From: Vreelandella zhuhanensis
GTDB lineage: Bacteria > Pseudomonadota > Gammaproteobacteria > Pseudomonadales > Halomonadaceae
DNA: 64,000 nucleotides
Assembly (NCBI RefSeq): GCF_009793355.1
Contig: NZ_WTKP01000002.1
Location: 186,001 to 250,000, forward strand
Reading direction: 5' to 3'
The position numbers and the translations under genes were made by a program. Shown here in pieces: positions 26,367 through 35,288 of the stretch (the stretch's first letter is position 1; every line of letters begins with the position of its first letter). The notes below the pieces were generated by a model that saw only the letters and a program-made list of their open reading frames with translations, did not search any database and was not told the origin of the DNA.

Positions 26367-27644
26367 CTACCCTAGCAGCGACGGTATCCAGGTCGACAGG
26401 GCCGGAAAAGCCGCCAATAACAAGATAACCCCGATAAAGGCCACATAAAATGGCAGTGAAGCGATGATGGCCCGCTCATAGGGCACCTCGGCAATACGTG
26501 CAGCCGTCATCAATGTCATGCCTACCGGTGGCGTCACATTAGAGATATTGAGCACCACGATCATCAGGATGGCGAAGTGCAGGGGGTCAAACCCCAACTG
26601 AATCATCGCCGGCACCAGTACCGGTGCCACCACCACCAGCGCTGGGAGCACATCCATCACTGTGCCGATCAGCAGTAGTAATAGGCAGACCATCATCAAC
26701 TGCAGAAAAGCCGAATCACTAAAGGTGGTGATGAGCCCCGACGCATCCCGAGCGATACCCGAACGCGTCACGAACCAGCCTAGTACTGCCGAGGTCGCCA
26801 GCAGGAAGAACACCACACCCGAGAAACGCACGGTCACCACTAACGAATCCCATATCTTGCGCCAAGTAAGGTTGCGGTAAAACACTACACCGATAACGAT
26901 GGTGTAGACGGCGGCGAATCCCGAGGCTTCGGTAATGGTGGTAAGGCCCGACAGGATACCGCCCAGAATGATCAACGGCACGATCATGGCGGGCAGCGCC
27001 AGCACGAACGACATCACCGCCACCTTAAAGGGTGTCGGCGCCTGCTTGGGGTAACCGCGTTTCCAGGCCAGGAAAAAGCTCACGCCCAGCAAGGCGCCCG
27101 CCATCAATAACCCGGGAATAATACCGCCGGCGAACAGGTCGATCACCGAAATATCGCGCAACAGGGTGGCATATACCACCATCACCACGCTTGGCGGAAT
27201 GATGGGGCCGATTATCGATGAACAGGCGGTAATCGCCGCGGCATACTCAGCGTCGTATCCCTGTTTTTTCATCTCCGGAATCATGATCTTGCCGATGGCG
27301 ACGGTATCGGTAATCGCCGCGCCGGTCAGGCCGGCGAAGAACACCGACACCGAGACATTGACATGGGAAAGCGCCCCGCGGACCCGCCCGAACAATGCAT
27401 TATTGAAGTCGATCAGCTTATGAGTTAGCCCGCCCTGGTTCATCAGTTCGGCAGTGAAGATGAAATAAGGCACGGCGATGAGCAGAAAGCCCGAAACACC
27501 GGCAAACATGCGATCAGCGATGATGCCCAGCATGCGCTCCCCACCCATCGCAAACCCACCCGCCAGACCGGACATAGCCATGACCACAGCTACGGGTGCG
27601 CCGATCAATAACAACACCACAAAGGCCACCATTGCCGGCATCAT
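26367..27644 (-). CDS. dctM: TRAP transporter large permease (DctM)
   Basis: 425 residues with 11-12 membrane spans, 'FAGVSGFLLIAVPYFIFTAELMNQGG' and 'ACSSIIGPIIPPSVVMVVYATL', typical of DctM. It is the transport channel of a sodium-driven periplasmic-binding-protein importer. Overlaps dctQ by four bases. Confidence 0.93.
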   Translation of the reverse strand: MMPAMVAFVVLLLIGAPVAVVMAMSGLAGGFAMGGERMLGIIADRMFAGVSGFLLIAVPYFIFTAELMNQGGLTHKLIDFNNALFGRVRGALSHVNVSVSVFFAGLTGAAITDTVAIGKIMIPEMKKQGYDAEYAAAITACSSIIGPIIPPSVVMVVYATLLRDISVIDLFAGGIIPGLLMAGALLGVSFFLAWKRGYPKQAPTPFKVAVMSFVLALPAMIVPLIILGGILSGLTTITEASGFAAVYTIVIGVVFYRNLTWRKIWDSLVVTVRFSGVVFFLLATSAVLGWFVTRSGIARDASGLITTFSDSAFLQLMMVCLLLLLIGTVMDVLPALVVVAPVLVPAMIQLGFDPLHFAILMIVVLNISNVTPPVGMTLMTAARIAEVPYERAIIASLPFYVAFIGVILLLAAFPALSTWIPSLLG

Positions 27645-28186
27645 GAGCGTTTCTCCCCTTCATTGGCCTTGATCAGTTCATCGAGTTGCGTCTCGTCATC
27701 GATGAAATGCTCCAGCAGATCGAACCCCTGCACCAGATGTAACAGGATGATCACCCCGGAAAGCGGGATCACGATAGCCGTGAACTTGCTGGGAATCTGA
27801 ATCTGGTCGGATACCATGTAGACCTGTGTGGCACCCTGGAAGTAGCTCCAGCCATACCACACCAACATCAATGCGAATAACGCAATCACCGCCAGACAGG
27901 CCCCCGCCGCCGCCTTAAGCAGTACCCGTGGCAAGCTACGCACCAGCAGGGTCATGGCCACATGCTCGCCATAGCGCAGCGAGATCGTCATGGAGAGAAA
28001 TCCAATCCAGGGCAGGAAAAGCCGTGCCAGTGAGTAGGTCCAGCTCAAGGTACTGCCGGTTGCCAGCTTGTACAGGAAAGCCGTAAAGGAGATGCCCAGC
28101 ATGATCAGCACGCAGCCCACACACATCACGATGGCCGCCTGATTGACTGCATCGCTCAGGCGGCGAAGTGGCTGAAGTAAATGCAT
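27641..28186 (-). CDS. dctQ: TRAP transporter small permease (DctQ)
   Basis: 181 residues, four membrane spans, with 'YSLARLFLPWIGFLSMTISLRYGEHVAM', the DctQ core motif. Partner of the DctM gene with which it overlaps by four bases. An 82-base gap holding a hairpin separates it from dctP. Confidence 0.92.
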   Translation of the reverse strand: MHLLQPLRRLSDAVNQAAIVMCVGCVLIMLGISFTAFLYKLATGSTLSWTYSLARLFLPWIGFLSMTISLRYGEHVAMTLLVRSLPRVLLKAAAGACLAVIALFALMLVWYGWSYFQGATQVYMVSDQIQIPSKFTAIVIPLSGVIILLHLVQGFDLLEHFIDDETQLDELIKANEGEKRS

Positions 28187-28207
28187 CAGATAACCTCACA
28201 GGCGACA

Positions 28208-28243
28208 TCGACCGGCCGGAAGGCCCGGTCGGTCGGTCGGTCG
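28208..28243 (-). promoter_or_regulatory. Hairpin and GGTC tandem repeat between dctP and dctQ
   Basis: GACCGG (from 28210) and CCGGTC can pair over a nine-base loop, and the downstream arm runs into four tandem GGTC units. On the minus-strand mRNA this sits just after dctP. Such a structure could stabilise or terminate the dctP message so that binding protein exceeds permease. Confidence 0.5.
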
Positions 28244-28268
28244 ATGGGTAGCGGATCGATATCAATCC

Positions 28269-29345
28269 TCAGCGGCCGTAAATGGACACATCCGATTCGC
28301 TCACTTGCTCACCGACACGCGCCACTTCCTCGAGGAAGGCATCGACCTTGTCAGCTTCGATACCGAAGTCATTGACGATCCAGTCCCGCCATTCCGGACG
28401 TGCGATATCGGCCATGCGCTGACGCTCCTCGGTAGGCATGATGTAGCACTCCTCGAAGCGTTCACAGGACTCTTGCCAGCTGGCAGTGGCCAGAGCGCCT
28501 GACATGCCGTGACCGATCGCGACGGCTTCCCTCGCTGAGGTAAGAATCGCTTCTTGCTGCTCTTCGGTCAGCCCCTGGAACCAGTCCTCGCTGACCAGCC
28601 AGGCGGCGCTGTTGTAAACGTGCCCCGTCAGAGTGGTGTAATCGGTTACCTCATCGAAGTTGAAGGTAGTGTTGAGCACCGGGGCGTTGAACTGACCGTC
28701 GGCCAGGCCGGTTTCCAGGGCGGTAATTACCTCACCCCAGGGCAGCGGTGTCGCCGAAGCGCCCAGCGCCTTCATGATCGCCACATGGCCGGGGTTTTCC
28801 TCGGTGCGGATGTTCAACCCCTCAAGATCTTCCACCGTCTCGATCAGTCGCTCGTTGTTGGTGAAGGCCACGAAGCCACCGCCGTCATCGAAGGTGCCCA
28901 GATAACGCATGTCGGCTTCGTCGATGGTGCCGGACATGAAGTCGGCAAACCATTCACTATCAAAGAACGTCCAGGCCTGGCGCCAGTTGTCGAACAGGAA
29001 AGGGGCCGTCATTAGCTGATAATCATCGTAAAACGACGACATGGCACCGGTCGTGATGATTGTCGATTGCAGGGAGCGCCCAGCCTGCACCTCGGAAGCG
29101 GTTTCCACCTCGGAGCCAAGCTGACTACTACCGAAGATGTTCACTTCCACTTCACCGTTGGTACGCATCTCGACCAGATTCTTGAAGTGCATCAAGGCCG
29201 GGTAGACTTCGTTATTACTCATGTTCTCGGGCAGGATGGTGGCGATAGCCATTTCCGTGGATTGTGCCTGGACATGGGTACTGGCGATCGCCAAGGGCAA
29301 GGTTGCCATTGCTGCGATGAGTGGTAAACGTTTTGTTGTTGTCAT
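28269..29345 (-). CDS. dctP: TRAP transporter periplasmic binding protein (DctP)
   Basis: About 358 residues with a Sec signal peptide (ends 'ASTHVQAQ') and DctP features 'FKNLVEMRTNGEVEVNIFGSSQLGSE' and 'LEGLNIRTEENPGHVAIMKALGASATPLPWGEVITALETGLADGQFN', where the Arg should bind a ligand carboxylate. The ligand therefore probably has a carboxyl group. ATG 29345 follows GAGGTG; the frame is open further upstream but without a start signal. Confidence 0.92.
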   Translation of the reverse strand: MTTTKRLPLIAAMATLPLAIASTHVQAQSTEMAIATILPENMSNNEVYPALMHFKNLVEMRTNGEVEVNIFGSSQLGSEVETASEVQAGRSLQSTIITTGAMSSFYDDYQLMTAPFLFDNWRQAWTFFDSEWFADFMSGTIDEADMRYLGTFDDGGGFVAFTNNERLIETVEDLEGLNIRTEENPGHVAIMKALGASATPLPWGEVITALETGLADGQFNAPVLNTTFNFDEVTDYTTLTGHVYNSAAWLVSEDWFQGLTEEQQEAILTSAREAVAIGHGMSGALATASWQESCERFEECYIMPTEERQRMADIARPEWRDWIVNDFGIEADKVDAFLEEVARVGEQVSESDVSIYGR

Positions 29346-29424
29346 AACACACCTCATTCTACGTGGAGTCGAACTTGCGTTATTACCCTTCAGGAAGGCA
29401 CTTGGCTCAAGAGATCGCTCTCCC

Positions 29425-30366
29425 TTAATGAGCGTCGGGTAGCGCCTCCCACACTTCAATGGCGGCAGCTAGATCCTCCAGCGACGCCCCTACTGACTTG
29501 AATAACGTGATGGTGTCGGCCGACGAGCGACCGGCCTTTTCGCCTTTAAGCACTTCTGCCAGTTCCGCTTGAATCTGGTCGAAACGGAAAGTCCCTTCCT
29601 CGATGGCTTGCAGGATATCGCCCGCTTCCCCCTTGGCACCGGCATAGGTATCCACAAACACCTCGGCGCGGCGCAAGCATTGCGCATCGGTTTCGCGCAT
29701 TTGCGGGCGAAACGCACCGATCAAATCCAGATGAGTACCCGGCGTGAGCCACTCCCCCTTGATCAGCGGCTGAGTGGAGAGCGTCACGCAGCTGACGATG
29801 TCTGCCTGGGCCACCGCGGCTCCCAGATTTCCAGCTACGGCGGTATCGAAGCGGTCAGCATAAATCTCGGCAATCGCGGCGGCTTTGTCGGGATTACGCC
29901 CCCACACCAGCACGCGCTTGATAGGTCGCACACTGGCGTGGGCTTCAATCACCATGGGCGCCAGCTTACCGGTACCCACGACGAGCAGCGTCGAAGCATC
30001 TTCGCGAGCCAGTTCACGCGCCGCCAGGGCCGAGGCTGCCGCCGTTCGGCGACGGGTCAGTTCACTGCCATCGATACAGGCCAACGGTTGGCCGTGGGCG
30101 CCTTCGCTGAGTAAATACAGACCGGAAATCGCCGGGATGCCGTGATCTGCATTCTGCGGAAAGACGTTGACCACCTTCACGCCGATGTAACCGGCCTTTT
30201 CCCAAGCCGGCATCAACAGCATGGTGGCTTCGCCATCCGGGCGATGCATGGCGTGATGATGGCGTGGCGGCGACTCGACACCCTGGGCAAAGGTGAGCGC
30301 CAGGCGCTCTATCAGGCCTTGCCACTCGAGGCATTGGGCGACTTCATCAGCGGAGACGACTCGCAT
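29425..30366 (-). CDS. Ornithine cyclodeaminase / mu-crystallin family enzyme
   Basis: 313 residues with the NAD(P)-binding 'LLVVGTGKLAPMVIEAH' and 'LIGAFRPQMRETDAQ' typical of the family. Members either deaminate ornithine to proline or reduce cyclic imines such as 1-pyrroline-2-carboxylate and 1-piperideine-2-carboxylate. The sequence alone does not decide. Being between ridA and a TRAP importer favours imine reduction or amino acid breakdown. Starts one base after the ridA stop. Confidence 0.85.
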   Translation of the reverse strand: MRVVSADEVAQCLEWQGLIERLALTFAQGVESPPRHHHAMHRPDGEATMLLMPAWEKAGYIGVKVVNVFPQNADHGIPAISGLYLLSEGAHGQPLACIDGSELTRRRTAAASALAARELAREDASTLLVVGTGKLAPMVIEAHASVRPIKRVLVWGRNPDKAAAIAEIYADRFDTAVAGNLGAAVAQADIVSCVTLSTQPLIKGEWLTPGTHLDLIGAFRPQMRETDAQCLRRAEVFVDTYAGAKGEAGDILQAIEEGTFRFDQIQAELAEVLKGEKAGRSSADTITLFKSVGASLEDLAAAIEVWEALPDAH

Positions 30367-30367
30367 G

Positions 30368-30724
30368 TCACGCCTCCGGCAGCGCGGCTATTACCATGAT
30401 TTCCACTTTCCATTCTGGCTTGGCGAGTTTCGCTTCCACGGCGGCACGCACCGGCGGCCGGCCGGGCGCTACCCAGGCATCCCAAGCTCTGTTCATCTCG
30501 GCGAACTCATCCATGCTGGTTACCCAGATCTGGGCGGAAAGCAGCTGATCTTTGGAGGTTCCCGCCTTGGCCAGCAACTCATCGATACGCGCCAGCACCT
30601 GCTCGGTCTGGCCATGCATATCGGCACCGGTATCCGTCGGCACCTGGCCTGCCAGATACAGGGTTCCCTTGTGAATGGTCGCTTGGCTCATACGGGAATT
30701 GCTGTCGTGGTAGCTAATGCTCAT
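30368..30724 (-). CDS. RidA family enamine/imine deaminase
   Basis: 118 residues of the YjgF/RidA fold, with 'GTLYLAGQVPTD' and 'QTEQVLARIDELLAKAGTSKDQLLSAQIWVTSMDEFAEMNRAWDAWV'; the Arg expected to bind the substrate carboxylate is in 'PVRAAVEAKLA'. RidA proteins hydrolyse reactive enamine/imine intermediates. First gene of the TRAP operon; this fits a pathway that generates imines. Confidence 0.88.
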   Translation of the reverse strand: MSISYHDSNSRMSQATIHKGTLYLAGQVPTDTGADMHGQTEQVLARIDELLAKAGTSKDQLLSAQIWVTSMDEFAEMNRAWDAWVAPGRPPVRAAVEAKLAKPEWKVEIMVIAALPEA

Positions 30725-30825
30725 TGTCGGTCTCGCAAGTCAAAAAAACACAGAAGTGATCTTTAAAGACTAGACCGATGTAAAGAACTACGCTTGCCCG
30801 AAGCTTCGAAAAATTTGCCCAAAAA

Positions 30826-31611
30826 TCATATTACGAGGGGCGATTGGCGGTCACGGGAAGGGGAAACGTCAAAGTAACGTCTGTACGCCCGCGAGAAACT
30901 GCCTTGGTCGCGAAAGCCTACCAGGGCGGCAACATGCCCAAGACTCAACGAGCGTTTCTGAACAAGGGTACGCGCATGCTCCAGCCGTCGGCGCTGCACA
31001 TAGGCGAGCGGTGTCATGCCAACCATGTCGCGAAAGCAGACATGAAAATGGCCGGGGCTGAGGGCACATAACCCGGCTAACTGTTCAACCCGCACCTCAT
31101 CAGCCAAATGCTGGTCCAACCAGGCGTTCAGCCGCCCCATGTCCAAACGTTGCGTGACACAGCGTGTACCTGCCGGTTGAGAGCCAGCGGGCGAGTCTTG
31201 CAAATACACCTCCAACGCGCGCAGCAACAGCATGGCAATTTCATTTTGCAACGCTGGGCACTGCTCCAGCTGGTAAGCCAAGCTGTGGGCCAATTGATTG
31301 AGAGCGGGGGGCACATTAAAAAATCGCGGGGTATCGAACAGTCTCTCGATATCAGTGTTTTTATCCAGTGGCGTCAACCCTGTCACAGGAATGTCGAGCA
31401 CAAGGGTGCAATTGCTGCCGTCACCCTGGTATTCATGCGCGCGTGAACAGGGAATCAAACAGCCCCGCCGAGACGTCACCTGGCCACCGCCCCGCCCCTC
31501 CAAGGCGAGTTCGGTCACGCCGCTGGTGGCAAGAATCAACTGATGGTGGTCATGGCTATGGGCGACATGTTCGTGGTCGAGATTGCAGCTGCGCAGTTCA
31601 AGCGGAAGCAT
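30826..31611 (-). CDS. AraC-family transcriptional regulator
   Basis: 261 residues: an N-terminal cupin-like sensor ('HSHDHHQLILATSG', 'LIPCSRAHEYQGDG') and a C-terminal double helix-turn-helix ('VEQLAGLCALSPGHFHVCFRDMVGMTPLAYVQRRRLEHA' and 'LGHVAALVGFRDQGSFSRAYRRYF'). It is on the same strand and directly upstream of ridA (101-base gap), so it most likely controls the ridA-TRAP operon in response to the imported compound or its metabolite. Confidence 0.88.
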   Translation of the reverse strand: MLPLELRSCNLDHEHVAHSHDHHQLILATSGVTELALEGRGGGQVTSRRGCLIPCSRAHEYQGDGSNCTLVLDIPVTGLTPLDKNTDIERLFDTPRFFNVPPALNQLAHSLAYQLEQCPALQNEIAMLLLRALEVYLQDSPAGSQPAGTRCVTQRLDMGRLNAWLDQHLADEVRVEQLAGLCALSPGHFHVCFRDMVGMTPLAYVQRRRLEHARTLVQKRSLSLGHVAALVGFRDQGSFSRAYRRYFDVSPSRDRQSPLVI

Positions 31612-31745
31612 GGTCTTTCCATCCTGGCGGCAGGAATCTTTGACTATACGCCTGCTCGCACCTTCTCAGTGTTTAGCCAACAAACCTTTAATTAACGTCA
31701 CTAAAAGTCCTTTGAACCAAACATTCTTTGTCTCGATGAACAACC

Positions 31746-31772
31746 AAAACGCCCGCAAAACGGGCGTTTTTC
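31746..31772 (-). terminator. Terminator after the dctQM gene
   Basis: AAAACGCCCG and CGGGCGTTTT form a near-perfect stem with a four- or five-base loop and T runs on both strands. It lies 18 bases beyond the dctQM stop on the minus strand and could work in both directions. Confidence 0.85.
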
Positions 31773-31789
31773 ACAGTGGACAGGATGGA

Positions 31790-33979
31790 TCAGCGATACA
31801 CGAGATTAGGCAACCACGTGACCAGGCTGGGGAATACAATTACCAAGAATAGCCCCAGTGCCTGAATGCCCAGGAAGGGAAAAGAAGAACGGAAAATCTG
31901 CGCCATGGTGATGTGCGGCGGGCATACCCCCTTGATATAGAAAAGCGCATAGCCGAATGGTGGGCTGAGAAATGACATCTGCATGTTGACCAGATAAATG
32001 ACACCGAACCACAGCGACACATTCATCGGCTCCACGCCCGGCATCCCGAACAGGCCATCGAAGTTCAACCCCTGGATCAGTGGGACGAAGATAGGCACCG
32101 CCAACAGCAGGATACCCACCCAATCGAGGAACATGCCCAGCGCCACCAACAGCACCATCATCAACGCCAGCACCATGTAGGGACTCAGGCCCGCGCCGGA
32201 GATCAGCTCCTGAACGAATGTCTGGCCGCCCTGCAAGATGTAAAAGCCCACGAAGATGCTCGCCCCGAAAATAATCCACATCACCATGGCCGTGGCCACC
32301 AGGGTAGTCATGCAAGCGGCATGCAGGTTAGGCCAGGTGAGACGCTTGTGCATCGCCGCTACCACCAGCGCACCGAAGGTACCGATGCCCGCCGCTTCCA
32401 CCGGGGTAGCAATCCCGGTAAAGATGATCCCTAACACCAACATCACCAGAATGATCGGCGCCAGCATGTTGCGCAGCAGACGCAGCTTTTCGGTCATGCT
32501 CACCCGATCCTCGACCGGCATGGGCGGAGCCAGTTTCGGGTTCAAGGTGCCACGCATCCACACATAGAAACCATACATGCCCGCCAGCATCAGGCCGGGA
32601 ATCAGCGAGCCCAGGTAAAGTTCACCCACCGATTGCTGGGCGATAACGCCATAGATGATGGCCAGAATGGAAGGTGGAATCAAAATCCCCAAGGTACCCC
32701 CCGCCATGATCGAGCCGATCGCGATTTCCGGGTCGTAATGACGTTTGAGCATCGCCGGAAGCGCGATCAACCCCATGGTCACCACGGCAGCGCCGATCAC
32801 CCCGACCATCGCCGCCAGCAGCGTGGAAGCGACGATGGTGGCAATCGCCAGACCCGCCTTGAGCCCCCCCATCCATTTGTAGACCACATCGAACAGCTCT
32901 TCGATGATGCCGGCCTTTTCCAGCACCGTGGCCATGAAGATGAACAAAGGAATCGCCGATAACTGATAGTTGGTCATCATGGGAAAGATGCGCGACGGCA
33001 TCAGGTTAAGCATGGCCTGGTCACCCACCAGATACAGAAAGCACACCCCCAGGCCGCCGGTGACGAAGGCCAAAGGCAGCCCGGCCACCAGCACCACCAT
33101 CAGCGTGCCGAACATCACCAACGTCAAACCGCCGATGCCTACGTTAGAGAGGCTGTTTTCCAGGCTCAGCGCCAAGCTTTCATAGTCGGTAACGGCAATA
33201 TTGACCATTTCGAACAACGCCCAGGCGGCAATGATCACCCCACTGATCACCAAGACATTGGCAAAGGTCTGGCTGCCCTCGTGGCGCTTGCGATGATGAA
33301 AAAAGGCCTGAATATCACGGATCAATTGCGCGATGCCTTGGAGCAACAGCAACAAGCCCCCAAAGAACAGCATGAATTTCACTGGATAGTACTGCACGGC
33401 CCATTCGGTAAAAGACACTTCACTGGAATAGCTCGTCCCAAAGAAGTAGGCATCACTGACCGACTGAGAGAAAAACTTCCAACCCGTCGTCAACAAGGCA
33501 ATCGTGAAGATAAAAAAGAACACCGAGGTCAGCAAGTCGAGTGCCACTTTGTTCAATGGCTTGGCCCGGCTGTAGAGGATGTCCACTCGCACATGACCAC
33601 CTTCGCGCAGGGCAAAGGCCCCCGCCAGCAGGTACTGCATGCCGAACATCAATGTCATCGACTCATGTGCCCAATTAGTCGGAGAGTTGAACGCATAGCG
33701 CATCAACACTTCATAAGCGAAGACAAAGGGGGCAATCAATGACCAATAAGCGACGTAGCGCCCGAAGAACCCGGAAATACCGTCAATTCCGGTAGTGAAA
33801 AAATTACCCGGCACCTTGTAGCCGGTATCGGTTTGCGGAACTTCAGCCGTATCACCTCCGCTGACGGTTTCTCCGCGGCGAAAACTTCGCTCGACGAAAA
33901 ACATCACCACCAAAGGAAGAAATATCAGCACCGACCAGTAGAGCCAATGCGGCAAGACGAAATTGATCTCAAGATTCAT
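31790..33979 (-). CDS. TRAP transporter fused permease (DctQ-DctM)
   Basis: 729 residues: an N-terminal DctQ-like four-span unit ('FNSPTNWAHESMTLMFGMQYLLAGAFALREGGHVRVDILYSR') joined to a DctM unit of about 430 residues ('FIFMATVLEKAGIIEELFDVV', 'GTLGILIPPSILAIIYGVIAQQSVGELYLGSLIPG'). The fused permeases are common in this family. Start 33979 follows CGGAGGAG. Transcribed after the dctP gene at 35288. Confidence 0.92.
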   Translation of the reverse strand: MNLEINFVLPHWLYWSVLIFLPLVVMFFVERSFRRGETVSGGDTAEVPQTDTGYKVPGNFFTTGIDGISGFFGRYVAYWSLIAPFVFAYEVLMRYAFNSPTNWAHESMTLMFGMQYLLAGAFALREGGHVRVDILYSRAKPLNKVALDLLTSVFFFIFTIALLTTGWKFFSQSVSDAYFFGTSYSSEVSFTEWAVQYYPVKFMLFFGGLLLLLQGIAQLIRDIQAFFHHRKRHEGSQTFANVLVISGVIIAAWALFEMVNIAVTDYESLALSLENSLSNVGIGGLTLVMFGTLMVVLVAGLPLAFVTGGLGVCFLYLVGDQAMLNLMPSRIFPMMTNYQLSAIPLFIFMATVLEKAGIIEELFDVVYKWMGGLKAGLAIATIVASTLLAAMVGVIGAAVVTMGLIALPAMLKRHYDPEIAIGSIMAGGTLGILIPPSILAIIYGVIAQQSVGELYLGSLIPGLMLAGMYGFYVWMRGTLNPKLAPPMPVEDRVSMTEKLRLLRNMLAPIILVMLVLGIIFTGIATPVEAAGIGTFGALVVAAMHKRLTWPNLHAACMTTLVATAMVMWIIFGASIFVGFYILQGGQTFVQELISGAGLSPYMVLALMMVLLVALGMFLDWVGILLLAVPIFVPLIQGLNFDGLFGMPGVEPMNVSLWFGVIYLVNMQMSFLSPPFGYALFYIKGVCPPHITMAQIFRSSFPFLGIQALGLFLVIVFPSLVTWLPNLVYR

Positions 33980-34070
33980 GGACACTCCTCCGAGAGGCCA
34001 TCGCCTGTTGGCAATAACCACGGATCAACGAACCGAGGGGATGCTCGATTGGGTCGGGTTAGACACAAAC

Positions 34071-34092
34071 GTTGCCACCCGCAGATGGCAAC
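34071..34092 (-). promoter_or_regulatory. Intercistronic hairpin of the second TRAP operon
   Basis: GTTGCCA (34071-34077) and TGGCAAC (34086-34092) form a seven-pair stem with an eight-base loop in the 145-base gap between dctP and dctQM, close to the dctP stop. A similar hairpin is found in the same place in the first TRAP operon. Confidence 0.5.
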
Positions 34093-34124
34093 ATTCATGG
34101 GTTCCGGCATAAGCTCTCGGCAGG

Positions 34125-35288
34125 TCAGATGTTCAACTGGTAACCCTTGATGTCCTCTTCTGTTATCAAGCCTACCGCTGGGTCCATCATGGTATCCAGA
34201 TGGGCTTTGAAAAGCCGGGCGGCATCGGGGTCCTTGTTGGCCCATTTGAACCATAAGGGAATAGCCGCTTCGCGGAAGCGAGTGGCATCCTCTTCCGAGA
34301 GGTGAATGATCTCCACGCCTTTCTCACGGTATTTGGGCCATGCTTCAGCGTTGGCCTTTTGAATGGCGGCGTAATGTTCACGCGAGTAAGCAGCCACTAG
34401 GTCATGCATCAGATCCTGGGTTTGAGGCGACATCCGCTCAAAGGTGCGACGGTTGACAGAAATGTCCATGAGATCGACGGCCTGGTGCAGGCAAGGTGTC
34501 GAAGGCGGCCCCATGATGATGTAGTCGGCCACTTGCCAGAAACCCAGTTCGTAGTTCACCGCAGCGCCGACGTAATCGGCGGCATCGATGGTGCCTTTCT
34601 CCAATGCGGGATAGACCTCGGAACCTGGCAGCAGGGTGGTACGCGCCCCTATGGCGGCAAACGTCTCGGCCACAATGCCCCCCGGCATGCGCAACTTGAT
34701 GCCTTCGAAATCATCAAAGCTGCGCAGCGGTTTCTTGGAGTGGATCAGGTTCATGTCATGGTGGACATAACCGAGCAGTTCCTGGCCCTGCTTGCGGTAG
34801 AGATCCTTGGCGATGCCGAAACCACCGTAGGCGCCAAACATCATGTCCCACTGGTGGGGCACGGAGAGACCCATCGGGTAGGCGGTCAGGAATACGCCAG
34901 CCGGCATCTTGCCGGGCCAGTAGACGGTGAACCAGTTCTGACCATCGATCACGCCGTTACGCACCGCATCGGCCACCTCGAAGGCGCCGGCCACGGCCCC
35001 AGCGGGAAACGGCTCTATACGCACTTCGCCACCCGTGGCTTCGGCAACACCGGCCGCCCACTTCTCGAATATTTGATACCCCGTGGTGCCTGGCTGCCAG
35101 GAAGACTGCATTCGAATCCGAATCCCTTCCTGCGCCTGAACATTGCCAATCCAGGGCGCGGCAACTGCAGCAGCGGAGCCGATAGCCGCGGTCTTGAGGA
35201 AATTACGTCGGCTGGGGGTCTTGAGCGCGTCGAGAGGGTTTGTGGTGTTATTAACGGAAATGTCTGACGGTTTCTTGTCGTTTGGCAT
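34125..35288 (-). CDS. TRAP transporter binding protein with Tat-type signal
   Basis: 387 residues. The N-terminal 'PSRRNFLKTAAIGSAAAVAAPWIG' contains a twin-arginine motif, so export in folded form through Tat is likely, as for TakP-type 2-oxo acid binding proteins. The body ('MQSSWQPGTTGYQIFEKWAAGVAEATGG', 'DDFEGIKLRMPGGIVAETFAAIGA', 'ALEKGTIDAADYVGAAVNYELGFWQVADY') resembles that branch of DctP. The ligand is probably an organic or 2-oxo acid, but this is inference. ATG 35288 follows TAGGAGTCTC. Confidence 0.88.
   Translation of the reverse strand: MPNDKKPSDISVNNTTNPLDALKTPSRRNFLKTAAIGSAAAVAAPWIGNVQAQEGIRIRMQSSWQPGTTGYQIFEKWAAGVAEATGGEVRIEPFPAGAVAGAFEVADAVRNGVIDGQNWFTVYWPGKMPAGVFLTAYPMGLSVPHQWDMMFGAYGGFGIAKDLYRKQGQELLGYVHHDMNLIHSKKPLRSFDDFEGIKLRMPGGIVAETFAAIGARTTLLPGSEVYPALEKGTIDAADYVGAAVNYELGFWQVADYIIMGPPSTPCLHQAVDLMDISVNRRTFERMSPQTQDLMHDLVAAYSREHYAAIQKANAEAWPKYREKGVEIIHLSEEDATRFREAAIPLWFKWANKDPDAARLFKAHLDTMMDPAVGLITEEDIKGYQLNI

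Noticed and set aside
28226..28243. GGTC tandem repeat as a phase-variation tract
   Set aside because: Only four units, and it lies outside any reading frame, so frame switching is not possible; a structural role in RNA is more likely.
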